Assembly (NCBI GenBank): GCA_009192285.1
Contig: WBVU01000017.1
Location: 496,001-560,000 of the forward strand
Direction: 5' to 3'
DNA length: 64,000 bases
Origin: Morchella semilibera
Lineage: Eukaryota > Ascomycota > Pezizomycetes > Pezizales > Morchellaceae
In this document: positions 34,525 to 46,545 of the stretch, in pieces
Layout: every line of letters begins with the position of its first letter
How positions within the stretch are numbered: the stretch's first letter is position 1
Position numbers and translations under genes: made by a program
The notes under the pieces: generated by a model
Databases searched by the model: none
What the model was told of the DNA's origin: nothing
What the model saw: the letters and a program-made list of their open reading frames with translations, nothing else

Positions 34525-34673
34525 CTCGGGACTGATGCCAAGACGACAGGACAAAATATATGCATCCTGTTGACTCAAAGAAATCTCTGTTACCAAAAAT
34601 CATAAAACCTAATAAAAAACCCTAACTACTAATCTTTCTTCCCACAATATCAGTAAGTATGTTCCAAGCCGTT

Positions 34674-35205
34674 ATCATAGAGCAAAACGAGGATAAGCAC
34701 GAGACAGGCCAAAGTATATCACTAAGGCAAAGCGGAACGAGATACAGCAAAGTAGAACGAGTCGAGACAGGGTGAGGCGAGGTAAGATACTAGGTATGCG
34801 GGGATACGAGGGCTATAGATAAGGCAGAGGCCATGGGTGTTCTTTTGTCCCTCAAGGGATACAAGAAACGTCTTGGCGATAACTAAGAGTTGTAAAGTAT
34901 GTATTGACTAGAAGGACAATAAGGTTGTATGAAAAGGAAAGAAACTATCTACAAGCGAGGGCGAAGCCTCTATATATGTCTCATATTCACACCCAATCAC
35001 TAACAAACTGGCAACCATCCCTGTACAGAAACGCATGGAACCTTCCAAGATTGTTATATCTGATCCTAAGCCTGACCGCATTACTAACCCATAACTCTGA
35101 CCTTAACCCTTCTCATAGAAACTCATCGAATATAGAAAACTCTCTGACTAATCTTTCTTCCCGCAACACCTCTAGACATTACTCCATACCATAATAGTCG
35201 TGATA
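34674..35205 (-). mobile_element. LTR family B copy, degraded
   Basis: Runs from TATCATAGAGCAAAACGAGG to AATAGTCGTGATA. It shares the internal words CTATATATGTC and CCCTGTACAGAAACG with other family-B copies. No target duplication seen. 34554-34673 before it holds nothing recognisable. Confidence 0.55.
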
Positions 35206-35842
35206 TTCATAATCTTGGAATTCTATCTAATTAAATTAAATTGTCAATTACAATTAAAATTTATTACTTACGATTACAAACAAATATGCAAATAGAAATC
35301 ACAACTCCTCAGAAATAGCATAGATAAATATTACATTCTTGAGAATTATCCATCGTAGATAGAGTTGTGTAAATACTTTTGTATAATATGTAACTCGTGT
35401 AAGAATATTTGTCGATTGTCATCAGCAAACTCAACTTGTGACTGGGGTCTCTCAACAGTCTTTTAGGTCTCTTGAGAGTCTCCTGAGACCCCTAGATATT
35501 TTTTGAGTGTCCTGAGACTCAGGAGACATCAGGAGCCAAATGAAGTCTTGTTGATGGTTGATCATCTGTACTAGCAATATAGTTGTTGAGATCGTAGTCA
35601 TGTGTTTCGATATTGCTACTGAAATTATGACATTTGACAAGGTGCGTTATTGCATTTTTAGTCGTTATAGTATAATTCACAGCTTTCTCCCAGTCTGTAC
35701 CTAACATTATCTCATTGGTTTATTAATCTTGTATATGTTATGGAATACTGATTTGGTATATAAACTACATTTTTATTATCTTGTTACTTCTAATCCCAAT
35801 CTACTACTTGATATAATTTGTCATGTTTTCAAACTCAACTTG
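35206..35842. other. AT-rich spacer with one MITE
   Basis: No gene seen. Apart from the MITE at 35420-35556 the sequence is AT-rich and unstructured. Confidence 0.4.
35420..35556. mobile_element. 137-bp MITE
   Basis: CATCAGCAAACTC...CTTGTTGATG, flanked by GT on both sides. Confidence 0.88.
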
Positions 35843-36473
35843 TGTGACGGAGTAACCTGACGCAAAGAAGAATATGGCAATGATGACGCAGAAGGACCCG
35901 AGGAGTATAGCCTCAGCGATGAGGAGACCGACGAAGACAAAGGCGATACCGGGCGGGCACAAGCACAAGCACTGGCGAAGGCAAAGGCAAGGGTAAAGGC
36001 ACAAGGGCATAGAGCAGGGGAAGTGAGTACCAAATGGACTTCAGCGAGAACGATGAGGGATACCATGAGTTTCCCCTTGTTAGAAGATCGAGTATTTGGT
36101 ACGAGAAGCTATGGCTTGGAAATAGGAGTAGATTCCTATGTACCGAGATAACAGGAAGACGAGACAGAGAGAAAAGAAAGAAAGAACTAAGGAAAACATC
36201 TACCTCCGCTATTTAACACTTCTCCTCCCCTAGTTCGCTATGACTCATTCATCAATTCATGGAAATCCACAGAAACCCGTCGCACCCACACCTCGTATTC
36301 CTCCCCACCATCTTCACTATCTGCATTACCAATCCATCACGCCATCGAACCTCCTAGAACTAAATAACGACAACCTCCTTTAGCACACCCCTTTCTCGCT
36401 TAACTATTCCTGAACAATCACAACAGCGCTTCGACTACTAAACCCTCGGGACCAATACCAAAACGCTGGGACA
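35843..36473 (-). mobile_element. Solo LTR family A
   Basis: TGTGACGGAGTAACC...ACGCTGGGACA, 631 bp, flanked by ACTTG (35838-35842, 36474-36478). Confidence 0.92.
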
Positions 36474-36595
36474 ACTTGCTTATTCTTGAGACTAAGACTA
36501 AGACTAAAACTAACTAAGAGTTCTAAGAGTCCTAAGTTTTAGATTAAGACTCCATCAGTCTATTAGTCGACTCTTTGGACGAACTGCCAAGCTTT

Positions 36596-36732
36596 CATCA
36601 GCAACACTTCATTTGTCTCCTGATGTCTCCTGAGCCTCAGGAGACTCAAAAAAAATCCAGGAGTCTCAGCAGACTCTCAGGAGACCTGGGAGACTGTTGG
36701 GAGACTACAGTTAAAAGTTGAGTTTGCTGATG
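36596..36732. mobile_element. 137-bp MITE
   Basis: CATCAGCAACACTTC...GTTTGCTGATG, flanked by TT on both sides. Confidence 0.88.
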
Positions 36733-37709
36733 TTTTTATTTAGTCTATATGCCGTTCGTTATGCAGTCTGTTATGCAGTCTGCTATTAATTCATGAACTG
36801 TTTTGGTAAATTAGACTTTAGTCAACTATAGTTGGACTGGACGGTTGTCAGTTCAGATGGATATCTATATACTCGTTATTTTTCCACGTTTCTGAACTGG
36901 ACTGGGTCCAAATGAGCCTGCATGTAAGCTCATTGCACGCATTTGTGTTGAAGTTAGTATGTCAACAGAATCCCCTCATGTCTTGGTCAACAACTCGTTG
37001 CCATCATGGGAGGTCCTAAACCTCTCACCAAGCGGGATCAGATCATTGGATTTGTCAGCTTGAGAAATGATAGAAAAATGAAACTAAATCATATTGCAAT
37101 TTTCTCAGGAGTTCCTAGATCTACCTGTTCAGTCTTATCAGTAAGGCCAAACAGAAAGCGATACAGACTGAGAACTATTACCCATACGCTCTGGAAAATT
37201 TAGAACCGGACTCTAACTCAAGGAAGGGTTGCAAGAAAGTGTTAACTGATAAGGAAGAAAGGAAATTGATTGAATTGGCTTTATCAGATGCTACTCACTG
37301 CCGCATGCTTTTTGATGAACTTGAAGCTTCAGGTATATAGTAAAATCACATTCTTTTTCTTAACTAATAAAATAAATAGCTGGTCTATATGTTAGCACCA
37401 ATACAATTAGTTAAACCTTAAAAGCCGATAGAATCCACAGATGCAAACCTACGAAAAAGCTATTAGTGAGCGATAAGCATAAAGCAGCATGCCTTGCTTT
37501 CTGTTTTCAACACCGTCTGCAAAAGTGGGAAGACATAATCGTCAACGACGAATCTTATTTCGAAACTAGTATTCTAAGCAAAGGATAGCTAGGGTTGTAT
37601 TGCGTCGAGCTGGAGAAGCATTCCCATCACGTAATATAGACCGGAAGTTTCATTTTGAAGCGAGAATCATGTTTTGGGTAAAATTTTATATAGATACTCA
37701 GGATATAAA

Positions 37710-38232
37710 TATCACGGCGTGGAGCGCGGTCTAGTGGTGTTGCGGGAAGAGGGATTAGTTAGGGATTCTTTTATGTTCTTTAGGTTTCGGTATTGGGGGT
37801 TCAGTTCGGAAATAAGGTTTTGGGTATAAGGGATAAGGCCGAGTTCGGATATAAGGATCTTGGGAGGTTCTATGGAGTTCTGTACAGGGATACTCGGGTT
37901 AGTCATCGGGTCGGGTGGTGTGATATATATATGGGCCTTGCCCTCGCTTGTAGATAGCTTCTTTTCTTTCTTCTTCACGCAACCTTCCTATCCTTTAGCC
38001 AACACAAAGCTTTAGGATCTTTAGTACCCTGACGTCTCCACCGCTCTTAACCTTCCGAAGGTAGGAGGAAATCCTATGGTCCTCATCTCGTAATCGTCAC
38101 CTCACTCTGTCCTTTGTCCCTGAAACCCGCTCCCTATCTTCTCTAAGTCTCGTACCCACTCGCCTCGCCTCGTTCCGCCTTGGTTGTGTACCTTGGCACT
38201 TCTCGCTCTGGTCCTCGCTTCGCTCCGTGATA
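37710..38232 (+). mobile_element. Solo LTR family B in the mariner element
   Basis: TATCACGGCGTGG...CGCTCCGTGATA, 523 bp, flanked by ATAAA (37705-37709, 38233-38237). Confidence 0.9.
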
Positions 38233-38408
38233 ATAAACTACTTTACTATGTTTACAAAACTCCCTATGAAACAGCAGCTGAACGGAGAGCTGCTTCAATT
38301 GCGCTACAAACAGAATATGAAGCTGAGCTTCTTAATCCCATAGAACCTAGTCTGCTTATTCTCTGGGAGCGAAAGAAGGATAGCAATGGTGGTATTGATT
38401 GGTATATA

Positions 38409-38544
38409 GACTAGCCTGCCCACCAGAGAGCGCGGCCCCTGAACGAGCATACACTCAAAGTTTGATGGGTAGCATCCGTTGCGACGGGAAAAATAGCAGG
38501 CAACGCTTGCTGATGGGCCGTGCTCGTTGATGGGCAAGCTGGTC
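38409..38544. mobile_element. 136-bp fold-back MITE with TATA flanks
   Basis: GACTAGCCTGCCCACCA at the left and GACCAGCTTGCCCATCA on the opposite strand at the right, with CGCGGCCC/CACGGCCC continuing the inverted repeat. TATA occurs at both sides (38405-38408, 38545-38548). It differs from the other MITE families here. Confidence 0.75.
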
Positions 38545-38999
38545 TATAGTGAGAAAGAATTTTGTATCCTCTCCTCTTTCCTCTAACTTTACTTGCAAAA
38601 AAAACTACGAACCCAAATGTGATTATCATTGAAGACAATGCACCTGCATATAGACATCATTATCAAGATGTGTTTAGGGACTGTATAAGTCTCCAGAAGT
38701 TAGAATGACCTCCAAACCCCCCTGATTTGAACCTCATTGAGGCAATTTGGAATGAGATGAAAGATAGTATAAAAGTCAAGCTAGGTTGGAATTTTACTGC
38801 ACAAGGAATCAGAGCTGTTGTTGAAGATGAATGGCAATTATATACAGTGGAGAAGATCAATCAACATATTATGTCTATGCCTTGTAGGATAGAAGCCTGT
38901 ATTGCAGATGGTGGCGAGAATAATTTCAATTATTGAGTATGCGGGTCAAAACGCTTCCATGCAGACCCAGTCCAGTCCGGAAACGTGAAAAAATGATGA

Positions 39000-39509
39000 G
39001 TACTTATAAGATGTCACATAGAAAAATAAACTTATGTACAGCCATTTCCCAAAAGACATAGCACCTCACCAAAACCTAGCATCATGGCTCTTGTTGACTT
39101 TCAACTATATCCCCTCCACAAACGCTCGGCGCGATCAATGGTAATAGTAAGTCGAGTGTGTATATTCCAATTTTGGCTTTGGTTTTCTATTATATTCGTT
39201 GCTATTTTGTAATTTTTATCTTCCTACAGGCCGTGAGGGGAGTTCGAGGTGCCAAGTCTTTTGGGGGGTGGCTGTGCATGTAGTATGCACAAAGAACCCC
39301 GCAACCCATGGCACATATCGAGCTATCGGAATCGTCCCCGAGAAAATAATCAAGCAAATATCAGCACAGCTGTCTGTTGCTGACCCGACAATTACCTAGT
39401 CCTGTTTTTTACAGATCTATTGTTATAACCCAACCGAGTATATGCCTGTTTTGTGTATGTGTATATATATGCATACCCTCTCTTATCAAGAGAGCTTAGA
39501 GAAATAGCA
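39000..39509. other. Intergenic, no gene supported
   Basis: 3' flank of the ABC transporter gene. A 66-codon open frame at 39199-39399 has no recognisable motif and I do not call it. Confidence 0.4.
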
Positions 39510-42406
39510 CTAGCGCTGATGCGAACCCTTGCCCGATGAGCCTCTGGACTTCAGAGACTCCTCCTCGTCATCCTCAACTACAGTCTCCTCCTCTACTTCC
39601 TCAACCCCCCTCATCATTGTTTCGGCTTCAGTTGGCAGCCCGTGTGGGGGCCTCGGGGAAATTTCTCCCCCGTGAAGTTGCCACTCCATAAGTTTACTGA
39701 AAGGACCATCCCTCGAACTCAGCCCCTTGAATGTTCCTTGCTCCGCCACACGTCCATCAGAACCCAGTACAATTATACGGTCACTTCTTTTGATGGTCGA
39801 GAGCCTATGGGCGATACTAATAGTTGTACATGACGAACGCATGAGTTTCGTCAGGGCTTCATTTACGGCGGTTTCGGACTCAGCGTCAAGAGCCGAAGTA
39901 GCTTCGTCGAGAATAAGAATATCAGGATCCTTAACAAGAGCGCGAGCAATAGCAATGCGTTGTTTTTGTCCTCCAGAAAGCATGGCGCCACGAGCACCGA
40001 CAGAGGTCTCTAAACCATCTGGAAAATCAGAGATGAATTGGCAGTTCGCCTTCCTTGCAGCAGCAATGATCTCCACCCTTGTAGCGTTGGGCTTTCCGTA
40101 GGCTATGTTTTCGGCAATTGTCCCAGAAAAGAGGACGGGCTCCTGGGCAACGACACCGATTCTTCGGCGTAATGACTTAAGGTTGAAAGTCGAAATATCT
40201 ACATTGTTAATCTTGATTGCACCAGACGAAGGCGCATAGAATCGGAGGAGCAGGGAACCTGTAACCATAGGTTAAAATACCGCCGACTGATAAAAAAGGG
40301 AAAGGGACATTTACTAATTGTAGATTTCCCTCCCCCAGAAGAACCAACGATAGCAACATTTGTACCGGGGGGAATTTCAAAACTCAACCCGTCAAAGATG
40401 TTAACTGCTGGGCGTGTTGGATAGCTAAAAACAACGTCTTCAAACTTTATGGTTCCACGGGCTGATGTGACAGGGTTTCCAGCTAATATTGAAGTCAGCC
40501 ATAAAAGCCTCAGCAGCATTATTTGTGGCACCCAAAGTCTAGGTCTTGTGATTCATCTCTGAAGAGAGATTTCATCTGGATAGAAACAAAGAAGCTCAAA
40601 AAGTTTGAGCAATGCTAGGATCAAAAACCAACCTGTTGGTGAAATTGATGGCTTTCTGTCTTGCAACTCAAATAATCGGCTGGCAGCACCCACGCCTTTC
40701 ATGAGTTCAGAATAAAAGCTTGACAATCCGAAAAGACTTGACCCAGCGTATGCAGTATACCTTATTTCTTGTTCAGTAAAATTGCTCCAAGGGATATTGA
40801 CGAATTCTTACATCAAAAATGAAGACAATTCACCGATGCTAATCGCGCCTGACTTAACCTGTTGGCCACCAATATAGAGGATTGCCAGAATAGTTATATT
40901 TCCAATCAATCCTGTCTAAAAAAAAAAAGCACATCTGTTAGTGATTTCCCCCTTTCCCTTGTAAGGGTAACACCATGAGTAACAATTTGTTCATAATTCT
41001 CCACCCCCAGAAAGGCTCACTCACGCTACTGAAGAAAGTTGCGCTAATTAGTGCCTCTCGCTTTCCAAGTCCAAATATCTTCCTGACCTGTCGATTGTAT
41101 CTCCCCACTTCCAATATCTCTCCAGCAAATGCCTGGCTCGTCCGGACGTTGCCAAGGCGCTCTTCAGCAATTTTTGTTAAGGTCCCAACGTTCCTTTGAA
41201 TTTTTCTACTCAAATTTCTAATACTTCTTCCATAAAAGAAAGCACCGATGGCAATCGGGGGGAACATGATCGTCATAACGGCGGTCAACTTTAAGCTCAC
41301 GTACGCCATTAATCCCAAACCAGCTCCACCAGTAACCAGAGCTCGGAGACCATCGGAAATGTTTTGAGTGATACTCTTGCCAACAACCACAGTGTCAGAA
41401 GAAAGACGCGAAATCAGGTCTCCCACACGATTTGCATCGAAAAACTCGGCATTTTGGACGTATGTTCGACGAAAAAGATGGGATCTGAGACGGGCAACAA
41501 TACGTTCACCAACAATACGGAGGAGAATTATACGAGCGTAATTAGCTCCAGCACCCATGATCAAAACCTAGAACAGTATTAGCCTGCGGTCTAAGCCCAC
41601 AAATCGATGAATGAGGTACCCCTGCGAGAGCCATGTAGAATTGTGGAAGTGCCAACCCGAACAATGTTCCAGCTTCTCCTTCAGGCTTCGTTGCCATATC
41701 CAATATCTTTCCAATAGAGAAGCTTATTCGAACATTTTCAGTATGACTACCAATTGGGGTTTTCTTTTTTTTTCCCAGTTTTTATTCTTGATGATTACTT
41801 ACGGAATAGACATCGTAATGGTAGAGCTAACCAGGAGAAAGACAAAGGCAACTACGATTCTCTTTTAGAATTCAAGTATACTGCGAACAGAATCAACCAC
41901 TCACCTCCGAGCCATTTCGCTTCTGGGCGGGCAATTTTCAGGAGCCGGATAATCTCCCCCATTCCTGGTTTAGTTGAGTTTGGGGATCCATCCTTATTGA
42001 GCCTTGCAGAAAGATTAACTTTGGCTGCACGTGCTGCCTTCTCGGAACGGCCAAAACCCTCGATTTCTGCCAGCAAATTTTCTTCAGATTTTTCATTCCC
42101 GTGTTGTTGGGTAGAATTCGATATTCTTGATGTGGAAAACGGGCGAAGTTGTTGCCTTGAAGCCCAGCCATTCCAGGTGACACGGTTCGACGTAGAGAGA
42201 CTTGACAAAGGTTTGAAAATACTTTGGAAGCGCAATTGGGCAAGATGAGATTCAATAGACCCTTTAGAGAAGGATGGAGAGATACCACGTTGGACCGAAA
42301 TGGTGTACGAACGGCGCTGTGAATCTGGTGGAGGAATGAGTACTCTTGGGGGCGAGGTTATGGGGCCTCGGAGCCCTGAGCGCAGTGGAGGGATCAGCGA
42401 GCGCAT
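39510..42406 (-). CDS. MDL1: Mitochondrial half-size ABC transporter (Mdl1-type)
   Basis: Eight exons (42406-41905, 41851-41803, 41722-41620, 41567-41025, 40915-40812, 40760-40633, 40482-40315, 40258-39510) encode 781 residues with agreeing phases. The N-terminus is Arg/Ser-rich, like a mitochondrial presequence. The membrane domain holds the conserved run AEFFDANRVGDLISRLSSDT. The ATPase domain has Walker A GSSGGGKST (about 523-531), signature LSGGQKQR (about 626), Walker B ILILDE (about 646) and an H-loop His (about 683). Mdl1-type transporters are homodimers of the mitochondrial inner membrane linked to peptide export; this substrate is family knowledge. A 56-bp intron falls just after Walker A. 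It is divergent from CDC37 with a 1.4-kb gap. Confidence 0.92.
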
Positions 42407-42714
42407 GACATGGAAATTGATCGCAAGAAGCAAACACTCGAGTGCCTTTAAAGCCTCGACGGCGCAATAGTTGATGAGGGTAAGACCGTCTCAAGAACCT
42501 TCGATAGTGGTGATGCTTCTGTTTGAGCAGGCAAGTGTTAGACAGAAGGCACCGGTTTGCAAATTGGTGGTGGGGTGTGGTGAATGCCAAACAGCGCCAA
42601 GACTTACAGTCATGCATCACACTGCATGGAAGCTCCTAGACAACGAAAGATTCTAATACCAGTTTACTAGCAGTGGCCAGCTCGCGACCGCGAGTTGATC
42701 CAATAATATATTAT

Positions 42715-42840
42715 CAATTGAGGGAACAGCGGTAAGTATAGGTAACGGCGACAGTAGAGGGAACAGCGATAGTATTAGGAACAGTGGTAGAGTATAGGGG
42801 ACAGCGCCAGGTTAGAGGGAACAGCGACAGGTTGAATAGC
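42715..42840. repeat. Degenerate short tandem repeat
   Basis: About six units around GGGAACAGCG(A/G)(C/T)AG separated by 3-8 variable bases. Possible minisatellite or factor-binding array; function unknown. Confidence 0.55.
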
Positions 42841-43265
42841 GGGGTGCTTCAATCCGTCCCCGGGTCAGTTTTGGGGGTCAGTTCTTTATCTTGACTTATG
42901 GATATCGAATTCACTCCTCCTAGGCCCCTAGAGCTGTTATTGAGGCCTACACCCCCCCTTCCCCCTCCCTCTTCCCCCCTCCCCCGGCCCCGTTCACGTT
43001 GGTTTTGAGTTTACAGTTCTGGTCCCCCATCCCCTGGGTTCATTTCCTTCAACAGTTCTTCAATCTGTGTATATGTATATATGTGGAGGGGTGGGGCTGG
43101 AATAGTTAAAGTTCAGTCTACAGTTCAGTCTACAGCTCAATTACTTCCAGTTGAATAATTCCAACTCCAGGTGTTCTTTTTGGTGGGGTGACCCGTTGCT
43201 ATGCTACCTGAGTGGAGGCAGGGTAACCGAAAAAAGCGCGCGCAACTCTCATAATCTAGTACATA

Positions 43266-43354
43266 GTAGATTCGGACGGCGGTTGCCAAGAGGACAATTT
43301 TCCAGAGATCAGAGCCTTTTACAGCCAACACCGCTCTTGGCAACCGTCCGAATG
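43266..43354. repeat. Fold-back inverted repeat
   Basis: ATTCGGACGGCGGTTGCCAAGAG at the left pairs with CTCTTGGCAACCGTCCGAAT at the right across a loop of about 45 bases, with two extra bases (GC) in the left arm. Probably a small MITE. I could not define a target duplication. Confidence 0.65.
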
Positions 43355-43787
43355 AACTGCGGTACACAGGGTTTGGGGGTTTTGGCGAACAGGGGTTGGG
43401 GCCAATAAAAACCGTTACTATTAGACAAATTCGCCAGTTTAGGCCAGAACCCTGTGTTCGTCAGAACCCCGTGGAGGGCTGTATTTAGACAATGATTAAT
43501 ATCAGTTGATCAGTACATGTACTACATGTAGTTACTAAACTTTAACCCTGTAACTACCCAACCCCTCCTACTTCGTATCCTGTTTAAACACCCCACACCA
43601 ATCTCTTCTTTTCGCACCATATCGCTTTCATCACCACAATTACTAGTCACTCCCCGGCCCTCTCCCGCCGCTGTTTTAGGATCCTCTCCTCTCTCTAACA
43701 GCGATTCCCTTCGACAACTAATCCAATAAGCACACCGCCTACTTCTCGGCTCATTATTTTTCCATCTCAGTATCAGAGTTAATAACC

Positions 43788-45625
43788 ATGGTTCTTGATT
43801 ACTCCAAGTGGGATAAGTAGGTTCCCCAGGTTGCTGATATGTTTACTAACTCCCATTTCTCTTTCCTCTACTCATTCTCTTATTTTACCATTATTGTCGG
43901 TTCACTCTTTTCCTCGAATAGCAATAGTCCGTAGAAACTAATGAAAGCCGTAATTAAAGGATCGAATTATCCGACGATTCTGATATTGAGGTCCACCGTA
44001 AGCACCAAGGATATCTCTTCTTTATTTAAATTTCAGCTGACAGAAATGCCCGTAGCTAATGTCGATAAACGCTCTTTTATCAACGCCAAAAGGCGTCAGA
44101 TACATGAAACCCGCGCTGTGCGTAAGCAAAATATTACTAACTTACGCATGGAACTTTCTATGAATGATGTTCTTCTCAAACGCTTGACGAGACTTATTTC
44201 CACTTTAGAGTCTAGTGCTGCGTCTAAATCCCCGGAGGAGGTGGTGCTTCGAGCTCTTGTCGATATTTCGTCCGAGGATGGCGAGCAGAAAACACCACCT
44301 CTCCCTCCAAATACCCCCACATATGCACAAATGATGGCATCACTGGTAGACTCAATAAAGAAGGAAATCAATGAAGAATCCCCGGAAGACCGCGCGCAGG
44401 CATTTTTGGATAAGCTCAAAGGACATAAAGTGAAACTCACTGAAGTTTATGCCCAATCCAGCAAACGATTGGTAGAGTTGGAAAAAGAGGAGAATTCAAA
44501 GATTACTAGCGATCAACTCCATGACGGATTTTCTGCTGGTCATGTCAATAAGTCTACACAATCTCCAGCTACTTCGGAAAAGAAGAAGACTTCCCAGAAG
44601 GTTCACGCAGTGGAACAGTTGAACCCAGGTGTTAAGCCTCTGGAGTCTCGGAATGATTCTACATCTTCGGGTGCTGATGGGGATTTAGAGGAGTCGGCGG
44701 AGGATGATAACGAAGATCATATTGAGCCGACAAAGCTGGGGCGAGAATTTGCGAAGATTAAGATCGGTGATTATAGAAAGTGCATGGAATACGTGTCTCG
44801 AAACCCAGCAGTAGTAGCCGAGAGAGAGACAGATGGGCTTCTGATCGAAGCATTCAATGCGCAGATTGAAGGTAAAGATGAGTACGCGAAGCAATGCGTA
44901 CATCAGGCGCTATTGTTGCAGTACTGCCGCCAACTAGGACGGGACGGTGTTGCATTGTTTTTCAGACGGTATACAGTCCACGAAACCTGTTCATTATCCT
45001 TACTAACTACAATACGTCCAGTATTACAACACCAAACCACCAGGCTCAGAAGGTTTTCCACGAAGATGTCTCGACAACCTACCTACGAATCCGTGAACGT
45101 GCAAAGGTCATGGCTGAAGAACGCAGTAACCAATCAGCTGGGGTGGAACAAATTCAGTTGCACGCCGTGGATCCTAATACACAAATTACCATTGCTGTCC
45201 CTTCAGTTGATTCGGAAGATCCCGAGATACAAGGCTCGAGGAAGATATTCGAGTCCTTTCCTCCAGGCCTTCAAAGAGCTCTGGAGAGTGGCAGTCTGGA
45301 CGAAGTCAATAAGGTACTTGGAAAGATGAGCGTAGAGGAGGCGGAGGAAATTGTCGGGCTTCTTGGAGAGGTAAATCCTGCTTTACTTTAATTGGATGTA
45401 ATGCTCACAAATCTGTAGGGGGGTATGTTGTCACTTGAGAGTCAGATCATTGACGCCACCACGGAAGAGGGTAAGGAGAAGCTCAAACAGATCGAGGAGG
45501 ATGAGAGACAAGCGAGGGCAAATAACTCTGATAGCACCGATGGGACTACCACTGCTACAGAAGCCGATATGAAGGGAAAGGGAAAGGCAAAGGTTGAGTC
45601 TTCTTATATTGAAGAGGTCGATTGA
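43788..45625 (+). CDS. CDC37: Hsp90 co-chaperone Cdc37
   Basis: Five exons (43788-43816, 43960-43997, 44056-44968, 45022-45370, 45419-45625) give 511 residues. The first two exons are tiny and encode the family hallmark: MVLDYSKWDK and then IELSDDSDIEVHP, with Ser14 and Ser17 in the CK2-type site needed for kinase binding. The N-terminal third is the coiled-coil kinase-binding part. The Hsp90-binding middle includes LQYCRQLGRDGVALFF and the HQAQKVFHEDV block, which is joined by the intron at 44969-45021. The acidic, Lys-rich C-terminus is low complexity. It loads protein kinases onto Hsp90 in the cytosol. Introns of 143, 58, 53 and 48 bp are all GT..AG. Confidence 0.95.
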
Positions 45626-46545
45626 CCGAACATGTACCCTGATTCCGGTTTAGCTAGTGCTGTACACGAATTGCACCCCTTGAGTAAATATAGTACGCGA
45701 TTTCCTTATTTGGGCCATGGGGAAGGATAGGTGGGATCTAATATGTACTATCTTTAGGTTTTCTAAAGTTTTTCATTTTGATTAGTTGGAAGTGACAGGG
45801 GTGGTTAGGAAGTCCAAATATCTAGCAATCGGCTCCCCCAGGAAAATGATACTGGTAGTGCATTAGATAGTGTAATAATCGATTAGGGGTGGTTTTAAGT
45901 GGAAAAGTTCATCATGATTACCGGCGGTAATGGTCAAACCACCCGGGTTGGCACTCGCGGCAGGCAGATAGTGATAGGGATAGGAATAAAGGAGTATATT
46001 ATTAAACAAAGTGGATATCGTCTTTCCTTTATAGTAATCGAAATAAAGAAAAGTGTCCGAATAAGGAAAAAGAGACATCTATAAAGAGAAAACAAAATAG
46101 CTAATTCGTCAGCTTCTTTATATGGAGACATTCCAGCAGATAGTACTATACAGCCACGCTCAACAAATTTTGGCCGTTTCACCCGCTTGACCAAAAAGGT
46201 CAACTGACAATATCTTTGATACAGAATACATAGTAGTATTTAATAAAATATCAGAAAATTAAATATGTGACTAGATTTTGCTATACCCTCCAATCAATAC
46301 GAGAAATAATACATCCATTTTTTGTAAGGAATTAATCAACCTGTTTACCTTTGCTTAGAAAAATTCGCTCTTGCTATTTAGGGCTGTAATAAAGAGCTTA
46401 TCTTTGTTATAAAACAGTCCCTAAATATAACTTTTTACTATTTTAAAGGTTCATATAGGTGTTTCCATATATACAGTATGATATTAAAAATGGTGATTAG
46501 TCTTCATCGTTTTGTAACCTCTATATCAAAAAACCAACAGCGATA
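45626..46545. other. 3' flank of CDC37, no gene seen
   Basis: AT-rich spacer with no open frame worth calling and no shared repeat. Confidence 0.4.

Larger units (their letters stand above)
8785..34553 (-). mobile_element. Old LTR family A split by the Plavaka element
   Basis: One minus-oriented LTR lies in pieces at 8785-8849, 33145-33170, 33308-33752 and 34525-34553. Without the 24-kb insertion, a MITE and a younger LTR, the sequence reads continuously like other family-A copies (for example CGAGGAGCACAGCC then GAGGTCACCGACGGAGACAG). It is therefore the landing site of the composite transposon. Confidence 0.8.
37006..38935 (+). pseudogene. Tc1/mariner transposase remnant
   Basis: Pieces in order: an N-terminal helix-turn-helix-like segment (TKRDQIIGFVSLRND), IIVNDESYFE near 37545 (first catalytic Asp region), IIIEDNAPAY at 38620-38650 (second Asp) and PPNPPDLNLIEAIW near 38715 (third acidic residue). 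Stops, including TGA 38706-38708 at a conserved Trp, and two insertions inactivate it. Confidence 0.75.
36872..38999 (+). mobile_element. Tc1/mariner-type element with nested insertions
   Basis: Inverted ends CTCGTTATTTTTCCACGTTTC and, from the right, CTCATCATTTTTTCACGTTTC, extend through ACTGGACTGGGTCC. TA flanks both sides (36870-36871, 39000-39001). It carries a broken transposase, a solo LTR and a small MITE. Confidence 0.82.
42407..43787. promoter_or_regulatory. Divergent intergenic region between MDL1-like gene and CDC37
   Basis: It must hold both promoters. 42715-42840 is a degenerate tandem array of GGGAACAGCGACAGTA-like units. 42950-43000 is a C-rich polypyrimidine tract on the plus strand. 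43266-43354 is a fold-back with ATTCGGACGG arms. A TATATATG stretch lies near 43075. Confidence 0.55.

Noticed and set aside
39199-39399. 66-codon open frame near the ABC transporter
   Set aside because: No motif, no intron structure and no similarity to anything I recognise.
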